DNA of 64,000 nt from Zoroaster sp. YZ-2022 (lineage: Eukaryota > Echinodermata > Asteroidea > Forcipulatida > Zoroasteridae), in contig CM055819.1 of assembly GCA_029582265.1 (NCBI GenBank), forward strand, positions 5,621,855-5,685,854, written 5' to 3'. The notes under the pieces are model-generated. The model searched no databases. It saw only the letters and a list, made by a program, of their open reading frames with translations, and had not been told where the DNA came from. A program made the translations under genes and the position numbers. Shown here in pieces: positions 31,618 through 42,535 of this stretch (position 1 is the first letter of the stretch; every line of letters begins with the position of its first letter).

Positions 31618-31828
31618 TAGGAAAGAATGCCACTATCTAAATTATGACAAACATAAATACACTTAAGGATAGGAAAGTGAGGATTGAAAACGATATTTTT
31701 GGAAATTTTGAGCAATGAATGTATGCACATCCAGTGAGATGTTAGCCATTTTGTCGTCTGCTAAAAACACATGCTTAGACGTCTCATTGTGCATAAGTGG
31801 CGGTTGGGTTCGGCATTCTTTCCATTAT
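31618..31828. mobile_element. Short MITE, relative of family F
   Basis: Ends GGAAAGAATGCC and GGCATTCTTTCC are inverted; the right side reads AAGTGGCGGTTGGGTTCGGC. The interior TGAATGTATGCACATCCAGT and TTTTGTCGTCTGCTAAAAAC is shared with 52045-52290 and, inverted, 53213-53465. Confidence 0.7.
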
Positions 31829-32353
31829 TATAGTAAAAAAATACTCACCTACAATGTTGAGATATTGAACCGGAATCAGACTGCAAAGTATTCACACACT
31901 CATTCATTGTGTTGGCAACACATTCAGATACAACAAAAGCCACGTGGACACGTTATGCAGGCTTTGTTGTGCATTTAGGCCCTATCGCCGGTACCCAGTA
32001 CTTCCAGTTCCACTTTTCTAAATTAATACATTTCCTGAGATTAACAGAAAACATTTCCTCAGATTTTTTTTTCTACGTTCCTTATATTTTCCTTAAATCA
32101 GCAAAAGTGCATTTAACCCCTGTAGGCTACATTTACATGTACGCTTTGCATGCGGAAGTTGCAGCTGCAGTAAGCCATATTTATATTACACTTTACAGAA
32201 GTGCATGCTGTTATGAGAAAAGCGCAAAATCTTTTAAAATGGGAAGTCTAGTTCACAAACACGAGCCTGTGGCGGTCGCTTACCATACATACATGTAGGC
32301 CAGCAGACATCAAAGATTATCACACCAGACTAAGCCCTTATAATATAGTGGGC

Positions 32354-32452
32354 TGCCCTGTGCCTTAGCTGCTGCCATGACAGGCATGCTAGGTAGCGCG
32401 CATAGCTGTGCCCTAGCTGCTGCCATGACAGGCATGCTAGGTAGCGCGCATA
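32354..32452. repeat. Tandem duplication, two 53-bp units
   Basis: CTGCTGCCATGACAGGCATG followed by CTAGGTAGCGCGCATA occurs twice in tandem with almost no differences, which suggests a recent event. Confidence 0.9.
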
Positions 32453-33235
32453 CCGATAGTGCTACAGCCGCTCGTCTATATATGCAACATGAACTGTACT
32501 TCGTTTAAAAGATGTTTTGGGTTTTTTGTATTTTCTAATATTTACGAGAATTATTTAGAATTTTCTTACAACGAAGGGGATTTCCTTAAATTTCCTTAAT
32601 TTTTGTTATTTCCTTAGAAATTTCCCAAAAATTCCTTAAAAAAAGGAAATTTCCTTAAAAGTGGAATTGAAGCACATTAGACTACCACAGGACGATTGAG
32701 GGCGCTGTACATAACTTGTCCTGGGTACTTTGTGTCCCTACACTCCCTTTGCCCCCTTGATGGTTATATGATAAAACAAAAAGAAAATTCAAGACTATTT
32801 AACAAACGGCCCTCTCTTTTTTTGGCATTTTTGGCATCGGCTTTTCGCCAACCTTCAAAGGCTTCATATCAAATAATCGATCTGCTCACCGGACTTAGTT
32901 AAAGTTTATTATTGATCAAAACTCACGTAGTCTGGTACCACTATAGCCGGGATTAGGTGAATGTGAAAGTCTACATGTTTATATGGGAACTAGTCCAAAT
33001 ATGAATGAAGCTTGGCGGTGAATTTGGAAAAATTATTTACCAAAGAAAACAGACCGATTTTGCACAATCCTTGATTTTTTGTTGATTGCGCATTTATAGA
33101 ATTGTCTGTTGGGAGATGTGGGAGGGATTGGTGACTTAAAATAAGGTAAGGAATCATCCATCAACCAAGAACATTTTACGAATTGATGGCACGTGCTAAC
33201 GTTAACGTTAGCTTTGTTTGTGCCTTTGGAAAAAG

Positions 33236-33598
33236 GGGCAGGGCGGGGCGGGGAGGGGAGAGGCGTGGAGGGGGAGGTGAAAGGCGGGAATAGAGAGGAG
33301 GGGGAGGGGGTGGTGAGAGGCGGGGAGGGGGAGGCAGGGAGGGGAGAAGCAGGGAGGGGAGAGGCGTGGAGGGGGAGGTGAAAGGCGGGAATAGAGAGAG
33401 GCGGGGGGAGGTGAGAGGCGGGGAGGCAGGGAGGGGAGAAGCAGGGAGGGGAGAGGCGTGGAGGGGGAGGTGAAAGGCGGGAATAGAGAGGGGAGGGGGA
33501 GGTGAGAGGCGGGGAGGGGGAGGTGAAAGGTGGGGAGGGGGAGGCAGTGAGGGGAGAGGGGGTGGGAAGAGGCAGGGCGGGGAGGGGAGAGGTGGGGG
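33236..33598 (+). repeat. G/A-rich minisatellite
   Basis: Units such as GAGGCGGGGAGGGGGAGGTG, AAAGGCGGGAATAGAGAGG and CAGGGAGGGGAGAAG are shuffled through 360 bp. It is strongly purine-biased on the + strand and could form G-quadruplex or triplex structures. The long proline-rich - strand frame is not a gene. Confidence 0.93.
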
Positions 33599-33759
33599 AA
33601 TTGCAGTACTCTGTAGCTACACAAGTACTTAAAAATGCGTAGACATATTTAAGCAAACGTACTTTTACATAAAACTTAATTGGTGCAATGTTGACTAAAC
33701 ATCCCTTGATATATTTTTTATTGATCCAAAATAATTGATGGTACAATGGTAATCTAACA

Positions 33760-34886
33760 TTTAGTCCGAATGCTTCTTCTGTTCACAGTCTCCTATTTTT
33801 AGAATAATTACGTAATTTGCCGCTGTGAATGTCAGAGCACTAAATAAAATGTTATTCTCTTACTCGTAAATCTATGATTCTCCCATTAACCAGTTCGCGT
33901 CGGGAATAAAAAAGTTTTTCTGGGCCCCTGTGCGGGTTTCTTTTTCCCACACACACATTAATGGAAGCTTCCACAGCTCGTGGCCACGTCTTCCGAGCAT
34001 GTCACCGTACACGCGTGGCTCAACCGAGCATGCATAAAAAATATATCGGAGTTTCCTATGGCGTGTTTAGACGCTCTCCGATCCGTGGTGCAAAAAAAAA
34101 TTGCGTGTATACACGGCCTCCGACGCGAACTGGTTAAACCATTACATATAAATCTTCTTCAATTATCAGCCATTACTATAATTGTTCACTTTCAAAAAAT
34201 ATCTTTATCAGGTAATTTTTGCTCACCAAATGTTAGCATGTGAGTACGCGGTTCATATGAACTGCATATTCATTGTATAATGTCATTGCATAAATGCATA
34301 CGACATAAAACACAATAAAGGGGGCCACTTTGCATCCGTCATGTTAGCAGTTTTTCCAATGGTTGTTATTTATTTTTAAGTACCTGAAACCGACCAAAAA
34401 GTATTTCAACATGTGAATGGACATGCAGGCTTATACTAGAACTAATTTGAGTTGATTTATTTTATTTTTTTATTTTTTTATTTATTTTTTTACCCTCAAA
34501 ATTTTTACGGAAAAAGTTACCTCACTTTTCCGTCCAATTGTTGATGGAAATTTTAAGGTAATTAAAAAAATAATAGTAATAATCAATTCAAATTATCTTT
34601 AGGATAAGCATGCATGTCTATTCAAATGTTGAAATTCTTTTTGGGTGGTTTCAGATATTAAAAAAAAAATTACAACCATTAGAAAAACTGCTAACGTGAC
34701 GGTAGGAAAGTGGCCCCCTTTATTGTGTTTTATGTCATACATTATGTCACTCGTGAGAACTCGGCAACCGATTTGAAAATGGCATTGTCGCTGAAGGAGT
34801 ACACGTACGAAATCAAGATGCTGATATTTGGCGAGCATTATTCTAAAAATAGGAGACTGTGAACGGAAGAGGTATTCGGACTAATG
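33760..34886. mobile_element. Large fold-back element, one arm carrying a family C MITE
   Basis: The outer arms are inverted: 33762-33808 (AGTCCGAATGCTTCTTCTGT, CACAGTCTCCTATTTTTAGA) against 34838-34884 (TCTAAAAATAGGAGACTGTG, ATTCGGACT). The inner arms are inverted too: 34301-34360 (ATAAAACACAATAAAGGGGG) against 34687-34745 (CCCCCTTTATTGTGTTTTAT). The left arm is lengthened by the element at 33896-34137. Non-coding. Confidence 0.8.
33896..34137. mobile_element. TTAA MITE, family C copy 1
   Basis: TTAA at 33896-33899 and 34134-34137, with ends CCAGTTCGCGTCGG and CCGACGCGAACTGG, a perfect 14-bp inverted repeat. The inner sequence includes GGCCCCTGTGCGGGTTTC. It is about 90 percent identical by eye to 59441-59690. 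Confidence 0.92.
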
Positions 34887-35189
34887 GTAATCTAACTGCC
34901 TCTTCTTCCCCTGACTTGAGATCGGGTGTGTATGTTAGCCGTATCGTGTGTACTGCACACAATCTGTCATAGCGCTGTTTATAGCACCCCAAACGTGTGG
35001 CATTGATGGCGTAGGTTTTGCTTGATCTCACAGTTTCGTTCTTTTACAATATGACGTGATTTTCGCCATCAAGGTTGGACCATCATACTGTACCCACATA
35101 CAAAATATCATGTTTGGCAAATTCTCTACCTCGTTAATCTATGATTTCTCCCTTCCAGAAAATCCCCCTGCTTTTAGCTTTACATAGAT

Positions 35190-35620
35190 ATGATCATCAA
35201 TTTTCGGCCATTACTACAATTGCTCATTTACATAAAATAAAATATCTTATTTGGGTAATGTTTGCTCTCCAAATTATTGCTCACTTATTGTCTAAAAATA
35301 TCTTGGGTAATATTTGAATGCCGGCATCTTTGTCATGTTTTCAAACACATCTTTCCGCAAAAACGCCATTTTGAAATCTGTGAGAATGTATTCATCTATG
35401 CAATGAACAAACTGGTTTCTGTATCCAGTTTGTTTATAAACAGTGAGCGTGCAATAACTTCATTGCATACAGATTTCAGAATGGCGGTTTCGCGGAAAGA
35501 TGTGTTCGAAAACATGACAAAGACGCCGAAATTTGGAGAGCAAATATTACCCGAATAGGATATTTTTTTTCTTAGTAAGTGATCAATTATAGTAATGGCC
35601 GATAATTGAAAATCATGTAA
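35190..35620. mobile_element. Fold-back element related to 33760-34886
   Basis: The left half (TTTTCGGCCATTACTACAAT, GGTAATGTTTGCTCTCCAAA, CATGTTTTCAAACACATCTT) pairs with the right half (AAGATGTGTTCGAAAACATG, TTGGAGAGCAAATATTACCC, AGTAATGGCCGATAATTGAA). The centre is near 35425. The 98-codon + strand frame across it is a by-product. Confidence 0.8.
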
Positions 35621-35631
35621 TGAGTATCAAA

Positions 35632-35990
35632 ATAATAATAATAATAATAATAATGTGTGGACGTAAATATAGCGCACGTATCCACCAACTGAGTGGTGCT
35701 CAAGGCGCATATTATTACCCCTGCTCATAAGGCTCATAAATCATTCCTGAAACCATCTCAGCTCCCTGGGGAGTATACAGCTCAATTGCTGCCATTACAG
35801 CGCATATAGGGCTAATCAACCAACTCTGCCCTCACAGGTACCCATTTAACCCCTGGGTGGAGAGAAGCAATTATGGTTAAGTGTCTTGCTCAAGGACACA
35901 ACTGTCACGGCCGGGATTCGAACCCACATTCTGCTGCTAACACCAGAACTTGAGTCCGGTACTTGCTAGACCGCTCGGCCACGACACTCC
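35632..35990 (-). mobile_element. tRNA-derived SINE copy with (ATT)n tail
   Basis: On the - strand the head is GGAGTGTCGTGGCCGAGCGG, close to a tRNA-Ser/Leu 5' half, with the B box GGGTTCGAATCCC. The body is the standard SINE body and the 3' end is CGTGCGCTATATTTACG-like followed by (TTA)n at 35632-35653. Confidence 0.88.
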
Positions 35991-36177
35991 AAATGATACA
36001 AATACTCGAAACATTTTTGGTCCTGTTATAATTTGTATATATTATTTGTCTCAGTATGTGGATTTTTTCCAAACAAAATTACAATGCTGTATCGTATCAT
36101 GACGATATTGTTGTGTAAAAATCGTCCAGGCCTATTATTGTCACTCATCAGGTTCTGAAATGTGTATTTTTATTCCA

Positions 36178-36366
36178 CAGGGAGTTGGTGCAGGGATGTG
36201 CAAGTTAGATGATATGGCTTTAGTGAGAGATCTACAGACAGCAGATAAGCAGACTATGTTTCTTGAGAGATTGTTTATACATAGGCCTACAGGAGCTTTC
36301 TTGCCAGCTGAGCTAATTGTACTTGTTCAGCTAGATTGGCTAGATACATACTTACTGGCCAACTAA
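36178..36366 (+). CDS. Possible exon of an unrecognised protein
   Basis: A good acceptor (TGTGTATTTTTATTCCACAG) precedes an open frame GVGAGMCKLDDMALVRDLQT, ADKQTMFLERLFIHRP and onward to a TAA after LDTYLLAN. Composition is protein-like at the start and less so toward the end. No clear donor is visible, so this would be a terminal exon or chance. I do not recognise a family. A CAGC-rich array starts about 45 bp downstream. Confidence 0.25.
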   Translation, partial: QGVGAGMCKLDDMALVRDLQTADKQTMFLERLFIHRPTGAFLPAELIVLVQLDWLDTYLLAN

Positions 36367-36399
36367 CTTAATAACTAAACCAACTAGTATTAGAACCAA

Positions 36400-36870
36400 C
36401 CACCATGCAGTCTAGCCAACTTGCCAGTCAGCCAATTTACCAGCCAGCCAGCGCCATCCAGCCAGCCATCCAGCCAGCCAGCTAGCGCCATCCAGCCAGC
36501 CCCATCCAGCCAGCCCCATCCAGCCAGCCAGCCAGCCAGCTAGCGCCATCCAGCCAGCCAGCTAGCGCCATCCAGCCAGCCAGCCACCCAGCCAGTCAGC
36601 CAGCCACCCACCCATCCAGTCAGCCAGCCACCCACCCATCCATCCAGTCAGCCAGCCAGCCAATCTACCAGCAAGTATGCAAATCAGGCTACCAATCGGA
36701 AGCTTGCTAGCTTATGGATGCTCCCAACCAGCCAGCGCCATGCAGCCAGCCAACCTACCAACCTACCAACCTACCAGCCAGTTAGCAAGTTAGACTGCCA
36801 GTCAGTCAGCTAGACAACCTATGCTCCCAGCTAGCACACCAACCATCGGTCATCCAGGCATGCAGCCAGT
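36400..36870 (+). repeat. CAGC/CCAT-rich low-complexity array
   Basis: Dense repeats of CCAGCCAGC with interspersed TAGCGCCATC and CACCCATC. The tetranucleotide basis drifts toward CAACCTACCAAC at the right end (36745-36780). Confidence 0.93.
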
Positions 36871-37041
36871 CAACCATAATTTCAGGTCGCCAGCACATCT
36901 GCTTCTCCTGGAAGAATCTGATAATCATGTAAGTTCTACACACTGCTTGATTTGTAAGATAGATTTGATTATCTCAAATGAACATCCTAAATCATCCTAA
37001 ATATTTTTAATCATTCTAAATTGTTCCATCAAGCAATAGGG

Positions 37042-37140
37042 CTGTGCCGAATAACCAAATAAATATTTGAATACTTGATCGATGTTTCAAATACCGTTTT
37101 TTTTTTGGTTTTTTCGGGTTCGAATATTCGAAGAAAAAAA
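37042..37140. repeat. Fragment related to the TACCCGG-rich element family
   Basis: GGGCTGTGCCGAATAACCAA, followed by TTCGGGTTCGAATATTCGAA, resembles the GGCTGTGC end of the copy at 48545. Only an end is visible. Confidence 0.35.
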
Positions 37141-37387
37141 ATGCAGCTTACGCAGAAAATAAAGTTTGCATTGAATTTCCATCATTATCCCCCACCATCC
37201 TCTCGTCTATATTTGATCGCCACCTAGCAAGTCTGTCCTATTCACAATATTATTTTTGTGATGTAGGCCAGGCTATGTCAGGCCTTATCTTGCCAATGTA
37301 TCAAGTTTCAAGCCAAGTCCAGCGGCTTCCTTTCATGTTGTTGTCAAGCCAGACAGTGGTTTCAATCCTAACAATGGGGCTGTCAAT

Positions 37388-37824
37388 TAAACTTGGGCGA
37401 TAACACGATAATATCGAATATCGCGATACATTTTTTTATTTGATTACGATATCGAGAACCTTTTCAAGTTATCGAGATATTGGCAAATCGCGATTAAAAA
37501 AATTATCGCGATTAAAAAAAATCGCCATTGTGAGTCAAGTCAGAAATTCCATGGAAACAAAAATTAGGACAGTTTTTTTCAGCTTTCGGAAGTGAGAAAC
37601 AAAAGCGAACTACTTCAGAAGCACATACACACTATGCAAACGAATTTGTGATTTATTGTGATGCTTGTAGAAGGGTACATACCTGTGGTTATCGGCTCTA
37701 AAGCAATCATGCATGAATGAAAAAAGTAATCACGATACTATCAAAAATCGCGAAACTATCGAAAATCGCGATATATGTTTGCTGATATATCGTGGATGAA
37801 AAAAATCAATATCGCCCAAGCTTA
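37388..37824. mobile_element. hAT-type MITE copy 2 (437 bp) with 8-bp target duplication
   Basis: CTGTCAAT at 37380-37387 is repeated exactly at 37825-37832. The ends TAAACTTGGGCGATA and TATCGCCCAAGCTTA are a 15-bp inverted repeat with one mismatch. The interior is shared with 28626-28977 (CATTGTGAGTCAAGTCAGAA, GGTTATCGGCTCTAAAGCAA) plus an extra AT-rich palindromic segment. Confidence 0.92.
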
Positions 37825-38089
37825 CTGTCAATCACCGTCTAGAAAGCCCTTACTAGTGGATACGAATATTTATTCCAGGGGAATAAAAAAAGGCAAGAAT
37901 TTATTCCCGATGTACTATTTATCGTTCAAATATTTTCAGAGTTTCCCACATTTTCAGAATAATTTTGTTTAAACATAATTAAGTATTGTTGTAACGGTAC
38001 TTTGATATATATGTGAACAACCATGCAAATGCATTTACCTTGGCTACAAGTAATGCATGCAATAAAGTTTTTTACAACAGCTGAAGTAG

Positions 38090-38500
38090 GATGTACAAAA
38101 ATGTGGTCAACTACTCACGATTAACCCTGCTACACATGGAGTCCACTCCCAACCACTAAATGTCCAATATGTTGTACACATATCATTTGTGCATATAAGC
38201 CACACTAACCCTTTCAAGTAATCTTGTATGTAAAACTCCCAGGCCACTGGAGACCACTGTAAAAAACTATCATTGGGATTTTCAGCAGTTATTTTGTAAA
38301 CACAGACTCTCAAGAGTAAGCCACCACCAGCCACTGAGACTGGAACATAATAGTATGCCCCTGAAATACATCAATCACAAACCACTAAAACCAACAGACA
38401 TATGAGGTATTATGTTACTACGCAGTATAGCCATTAGGAGCCACTGCCTTCCATAGCAATGGCTTGGAGTGGCCTCAATGGTTTGTTCATAAATTTGCAC
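38090..38500. repeat. Dispersed repeat related to 51170-51420
   Basis: Contains CCACTCCCAACCACTAAATG and GCAATGGCTTGGAGTGGCCT. The complementary blocks CATTTAGTGGTTGGGAGTGG-like and GGCCACTCCAAGCCATTAG appear at 51170-51420 in the reverse arrangement. It is probably a short inverted-repeat element. Confidence 0.5.
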
Positions 38501-38672
38501 TGACAGTAGGAGGATCAAGTCAATTGCTGTGCGATTACTCATAGTGAATTTCAGCTCAGCACTATGTTTAACGATCAACATTTGCATCAAATAACTGTTC
38601 AGACACGTACATGTAGATGTTGTAAAATTTGGAGAAAAAAATAACACATTTTCATATTATATTTTCATGCAG

Positions 38673-38951
38673 ACACACAGCATTATGATTGATGAGATAC
38701 CAGAAACATCTTTAACCAGCAGAGGTCATCATCATAACCCTTCTGATTGACCTCTTGACCTCGCCATAGCGAAGAAGAAGATCCTTGACGAGATACAGAA
38801 AAAACGGCCTCAACCAACAAGTCATCCTCACCACCCTTCTGATTGACCTCTTGAACTCACCGGAGGTCAGCACAGTGATGAAGAAGAGCCATGGAGAGAT
38901 GAAGAATCAGCCTCAACTTACAGAAATAAGCTCAGGATGATCTAATGAATG
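38673..38951 (+). other. Exon-like segment with three tandem sub-repeats
   Basis: Preceded by ATATTTTCATGCAG and followed by ATG/gtaagtaaa, both good splice sites. Three diverged tandem units are present, with ATTGATGAGATACCAGAAAC, CTTGACGAGATACAGAAAAA and ATGGAGAGATGAAGAATCAG, interleaved with CCCTTCTGATTGACCTCTTG twice. In one frame the same PSD-stop occurs in two units, so it is not translated as it stands. It could be a non-coding RNA exon, a UTR exon or a decayed coding exon. Confidence 0.4.
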
Positions 38952-39046
38952 GTAAGTAAATTTAACAATTGTTTGATGTTTAAAACCAAGATTTACTGAA
39001 GCTGGATTTAAACCTGCATACCAGAAGTAGGCTTGGTATTTTCCGT

Positions 39047-39181
39047 TTAACCCTAACCACCCCAAACCCATCAAACTCCAACAGCTGGTTGTGTTGCATT
39101 TTGATGGACTCAGTACTGTATGCTGGATATTGGTGGATTCAGGAGGCTTCCTAGCCAAAACCATTAGACGATTAGGGTTAA
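39047..39181. mobile_element. TTAA MITE, family A copy 5
   Basis: TTAA at 39047-39050 and 39178-39181, starting CCCTAACCACCCC and ending GACGATTAGGG. The interior includes CATCAAACTCCAACAGC and GATGGACTCAGTACTGTATG. Confidence 0.85.
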
Positions 39182-39189
39182 TTTGCGAA

Positions 39190-39360
39190 ACGCGTACACT
39201 TAGCCACCATACTTTGTGCATGGGAATTTTGGTTTGGTTCAAATAAATGTGTATACATGTATCACATGTTGGCAACAAAAAAAAAGATTAAAAAAAACAA
39301 AACAGCATCACCGCACCGATTTTGAAGCCGACCTATGACCAGAAACCGGAGACTTTTTTT
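39190..39360 (-). repeat. MITE family K, copy 5, truncated
   Basis: Inverted partial copy: CACCATACTTTGTGCATGGG, then ATCACCGCACCGATTTTGAA, ending TGACCAGAAACCGGAGACTT. The other end is missing next to the family A element. Confidence 0.7.
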
Positions 39361-40040
39361 GTGGGGGCCCTAATCTGACAAATCAAAAATTCTTGATGTT
39401 ATGTGGAGAAGTACAAAATGAACAAACTCTGCATACAAATACACATGTACACACGTTTGGCTGGCGGGAAATCACCCTGGTACTCTAAATGTCACGAAAA
39501 AGAGTAAACAAGTCAACAAGTTTATCATGAAACACTTCCTCCATGGTAAAATGCGACCAGGGAAATTTACGGATTATATGCAAACGATCATTATCAAGTC
39601 TGATTGAATGTTTTTCTTGTTTGTTTTGTGCAATACAGATGAACCTTTCAAGATGACTTTGTGTATAGGACAACAGGACCCTTCGTTTGATCACCATAGC
39701 AACTGCCAGCGCCATCAACATGTATTGTGTGGAGTCATCATCAAGCAAAAGTAACATTTTAAAAACTTCTTTTAACGTTTCATCAAGGTCAGAGAGTTAT
39801 GGCCTAATTTGAGATGAGATCATTTTATTGTTTAAATTCTCAAATAAAACTCTTTCAGGGAAAAACAAAACAAAACTAAAAGACAAAAATTTTCTGAAAT
39901 TTTCAACCATTTTTTAAAAAAACATTGGTAATATTTCAAATTTCTTTGCCAGAAATTTTCACACATTTGCCTTTTGCGCTTGAACAAATTCATTCAAAAT
40001 TTCTGGAAAATAATTCAAAAAATGTGTAATGTGGTATTTT

Positions 40041-40377
40041 AAAGGGAAGGTACAACATTGGTATTTTTGGCAAAATTGCTTCTTCAAGTATGCTTACTCT
40101 CTTTGAATCAAGATATACATTAAACAACCAACCTGTGAAAGGTTTAGCTATATATAAACATTGTGTCGCCAACGAGAAAACAGTGTAAAAAGTGGAATTT
40201 AGGAAAGAGTACTCTTTCCTAAATTGATTTTCAAATGATTTTCATTTTCTTAAAAGTAACAGCACTTCAGACAAAGTTATTTCTAGGGATTGATACCATC
40301 GTCAACTTCATTCCAATTAAGTTTCACATTATAATTTAACAATTTTTGAATTACCAATGTTATACTTGACCTTTAAA
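40041..40377. repeat. Inverted-repeat element with ACATTGGTA ends
   Basis: The left end TTTTAAAGGGAAGGTACAAC continues ATTGGTAT; the right end is ACCAATGTTATACTTGACCT followed by TTAAA, inverted and imperfect. Related blocks (ATCAAGATATACATTAAAC) occur at 42723-42830, 43300-43390 and 51080-51115. Confidence 0.55.
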
Positions 40378-40999
40378 TGACTTAATCAGTAAATATTAAT
40401 TAATTACATTTGTTTATTATTTATGTAACATACTGTAGGAACATTCAATGTAAAATGACCACTGAACATTTATTATTACTATTTTTTTTCTTCGAAGACC
40501 AAATATTATAATTGTCTTTTTCAAGCCACAAGATCTTAGATTTAAATGGATATATGTGTACACAAATTACTCAATACCAAAGCTGAAGGTAACAAAATTT
40601 TAACCATTGTAAATGTCAGTCCCAGATCTTAATTTCGCCAAAAAACTTTTTTTTTAAACAAAATTGCTTTGAGAAAAAGTAGGAGCCAAAAACAATGAGA
40701 AGTGGTTGATATACATTGAGTGATCTGACAGTAAATTTTACTTTTATGGGATGGATCCACATTTTGGGTGCATTTTAATCTTGTCTTGGAGTTAATTTAA
40801 AAAAGCAAAACGAACTGTAGTAGTGACCTTTGCCTATCAAGTGACACAGTCCATTCCTCTCTCCCTTCCCCTGGGGGTGGGGATGTGACAAACCTTTTAA
40901 ATGCTAAAAGCAAAGACATGCAGTACATGCAATGGCCTGTATTCATGTCTGTTGTGCAGTTACACATCCCGTCTCTCAAGATGAGGAATGCTGCAAACA

Positions 41000-41212
41000 T
41001 TAACCCTAAACCCCCTAGCTGTTTTGGCTGGGAACCTTCCTGAATCTGCCAAAACCCAACACCGTGCAGTAACACTACCACCCAACTGTTGGACTCGGAT
41101 GGAATTGGGACACCCGGCCCCATGCAAAGTATCCCTGTCTGGGCTATACAGTACTGAGTCCATCAAAATCCAACAAACCCTGCTGTTGGAATTTGGGGGT
41201 GGTTAGGGTTAA
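41000..41212. mobile_element. TTAA MITE, family A copy 6
   Basis: TTAA at 41000-41003 and 41209-41212. The ends are CCCTAAACCCCCTAGC and GGTGGTTAGGG. The interior GCTGTTTTGGCTGGGAACC and GGACACCCGGCCCCATGCAA is the same as at 5024-5236 and 59990-60511. Confidence 0.9.
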
Positions 41213-41259
41213 TACAGGTTATAATTACATGTACATCAATCTTAATATCTACACACAGG

Positions 41260-42240
41260 ATACTAGTTGTTCCCTGAGGGCATATATGACCAGGGGTCAC
41301 TATTGGAACAAACCTTTTAAATGCTAAAAGCATTTAAAAATACATGTAATGGTCTGTGTTGTCTTTTGTGCAGTTACCCATTCCTTCGCTCAAGATGAGG
41401 AATGCTGCAAACAAGATAATGGTCTTGCCCTCATAGCGTAAATGGCCATGGTTCTTTATAACCTCCATACAGTCTAGGGAAACCTTTCTCTTTCACAAAG
41501 AGTTATGATACGTGTTCTGTCGCAAAGTGTTATGTTGAAGAAGAATCAACCTTACCGGTAGTGGCCTTTTTAATCTACTGGTTGTGCCCTCATGGCATAA
41601 ATGACCAGGGTTCCCTATTGGAACGCTAATCTCCAGTCTGGTGAACCAGAAACACTAAGGTAGAAACCCTACTCTTTCACATAAAGAGTTGTGGTTTCTC
41701 TTACGTACACTGTCATAAAACCTTTGAGACTTTTCCATCTACTGGTTGTGCCCTCATGGCATAAATGACCAGGGGTCCCTATTGGAATGATAATCTCTAG
41801 ACAGTCTGGTGAACCAGAAAACCTAGTCTTTCACATAAAGAGTTCTGATTTCTCTTACATTTACTGTCGCAAAGTGTCATGTTGAAGAAAACAAAACCTT
41901 TGAAACTTACCGTTAGTGGCCTTTTCCTTCTACTGGTTCTGCCCTCACGGTATAAATGACCAATGGTTCCCTATTGGAACACTAATCTCCAGACAGTCTG
42001 GTGAACCTGAAACACTGTGGTAGAAACCTTTCTGTTTCAGAAGCATTCTGGTTTTTCTTTATATGTGCACTGTCGCAAATGTGGTATTTTGAGAAAGCCA
42101 TGGATGCTTACAATTTTCATCTTCACTGGTTCTGCCCTTGCGGCATAAATGAGCACAGTTCACTATTGGAACACAAACCTCCAGAAACACTGGGGTAGAA
42201 AACCCTACTCTTTCATGATTGGTGTTCTGGGTTCTTTTAC
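41260..42240. repeat. Diverged tandem repeat, about 170-195-bp period, five to six units
   Basis: Each unit has CTGGTTGTGCCCTCATGGCA or similar, AAATGACCAGGGGTCCCTAT-like sequence, CAGTCTGGTGAACC, and AAGAGTTCTGATTTCTCTTA-like sequence. The array ends next to the SINE head at 42420-42535 and may be its expanded body. Confidence 0.75.
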
Positions 42241-42535
42241 GCGTACTGATCCTAGTCACCAAGACCTACATGTATGGCTTAATCAGGAAGATGTGGCTCT
42301 ATAGATATCATACAAGAGCCTCCCTGCATATCAGTCAAAAGCACATACAAAATCCCAATCAGCAATTATCCCTGCACACATCAGACAGATGAGCATAAAA
42401 ATCTCAATCAGCCATTAACACTATCATTAACCAAATCAATACTGATTGGTCTCCCATCCAAGTACTGCTCTAGGTCAATGTTTCTAAACTTCAGCCACAG
42501 CTCTTCCAACTGAGCTTACTGGGCAAGTATAAATA
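42241..42535 (-). mobile_element. SINE with tRNA-like A box and 5S-rRNA-like promoter box
   Basis: On the - strand: GTAAGCTCAGTTGGAAGAGC (tRNA D-arm/A-box type, 42506-42525), then about 40 bp on, AGTACTTGGATGGGAGACC (42449-42467), identical over 19 bases to the box C region of animal 5S rRNA. The intervening GAAGTTTAG aligns without gaps to the 5S GAAGCTAAG. The downstream body has no recognised similarity apart from the array at 41260-42240. 5S-derived SINEs (SINE3) are known in animals; a mixed head is unusual. Confidence 0.7.

Noticed and set aside
33033..33746. 237-codon proline/serine-rich frame on the - strand
   Set aside because: Most of it lies in the G/A-rich minisatellite at 33236-33598 and is a composition artefact.
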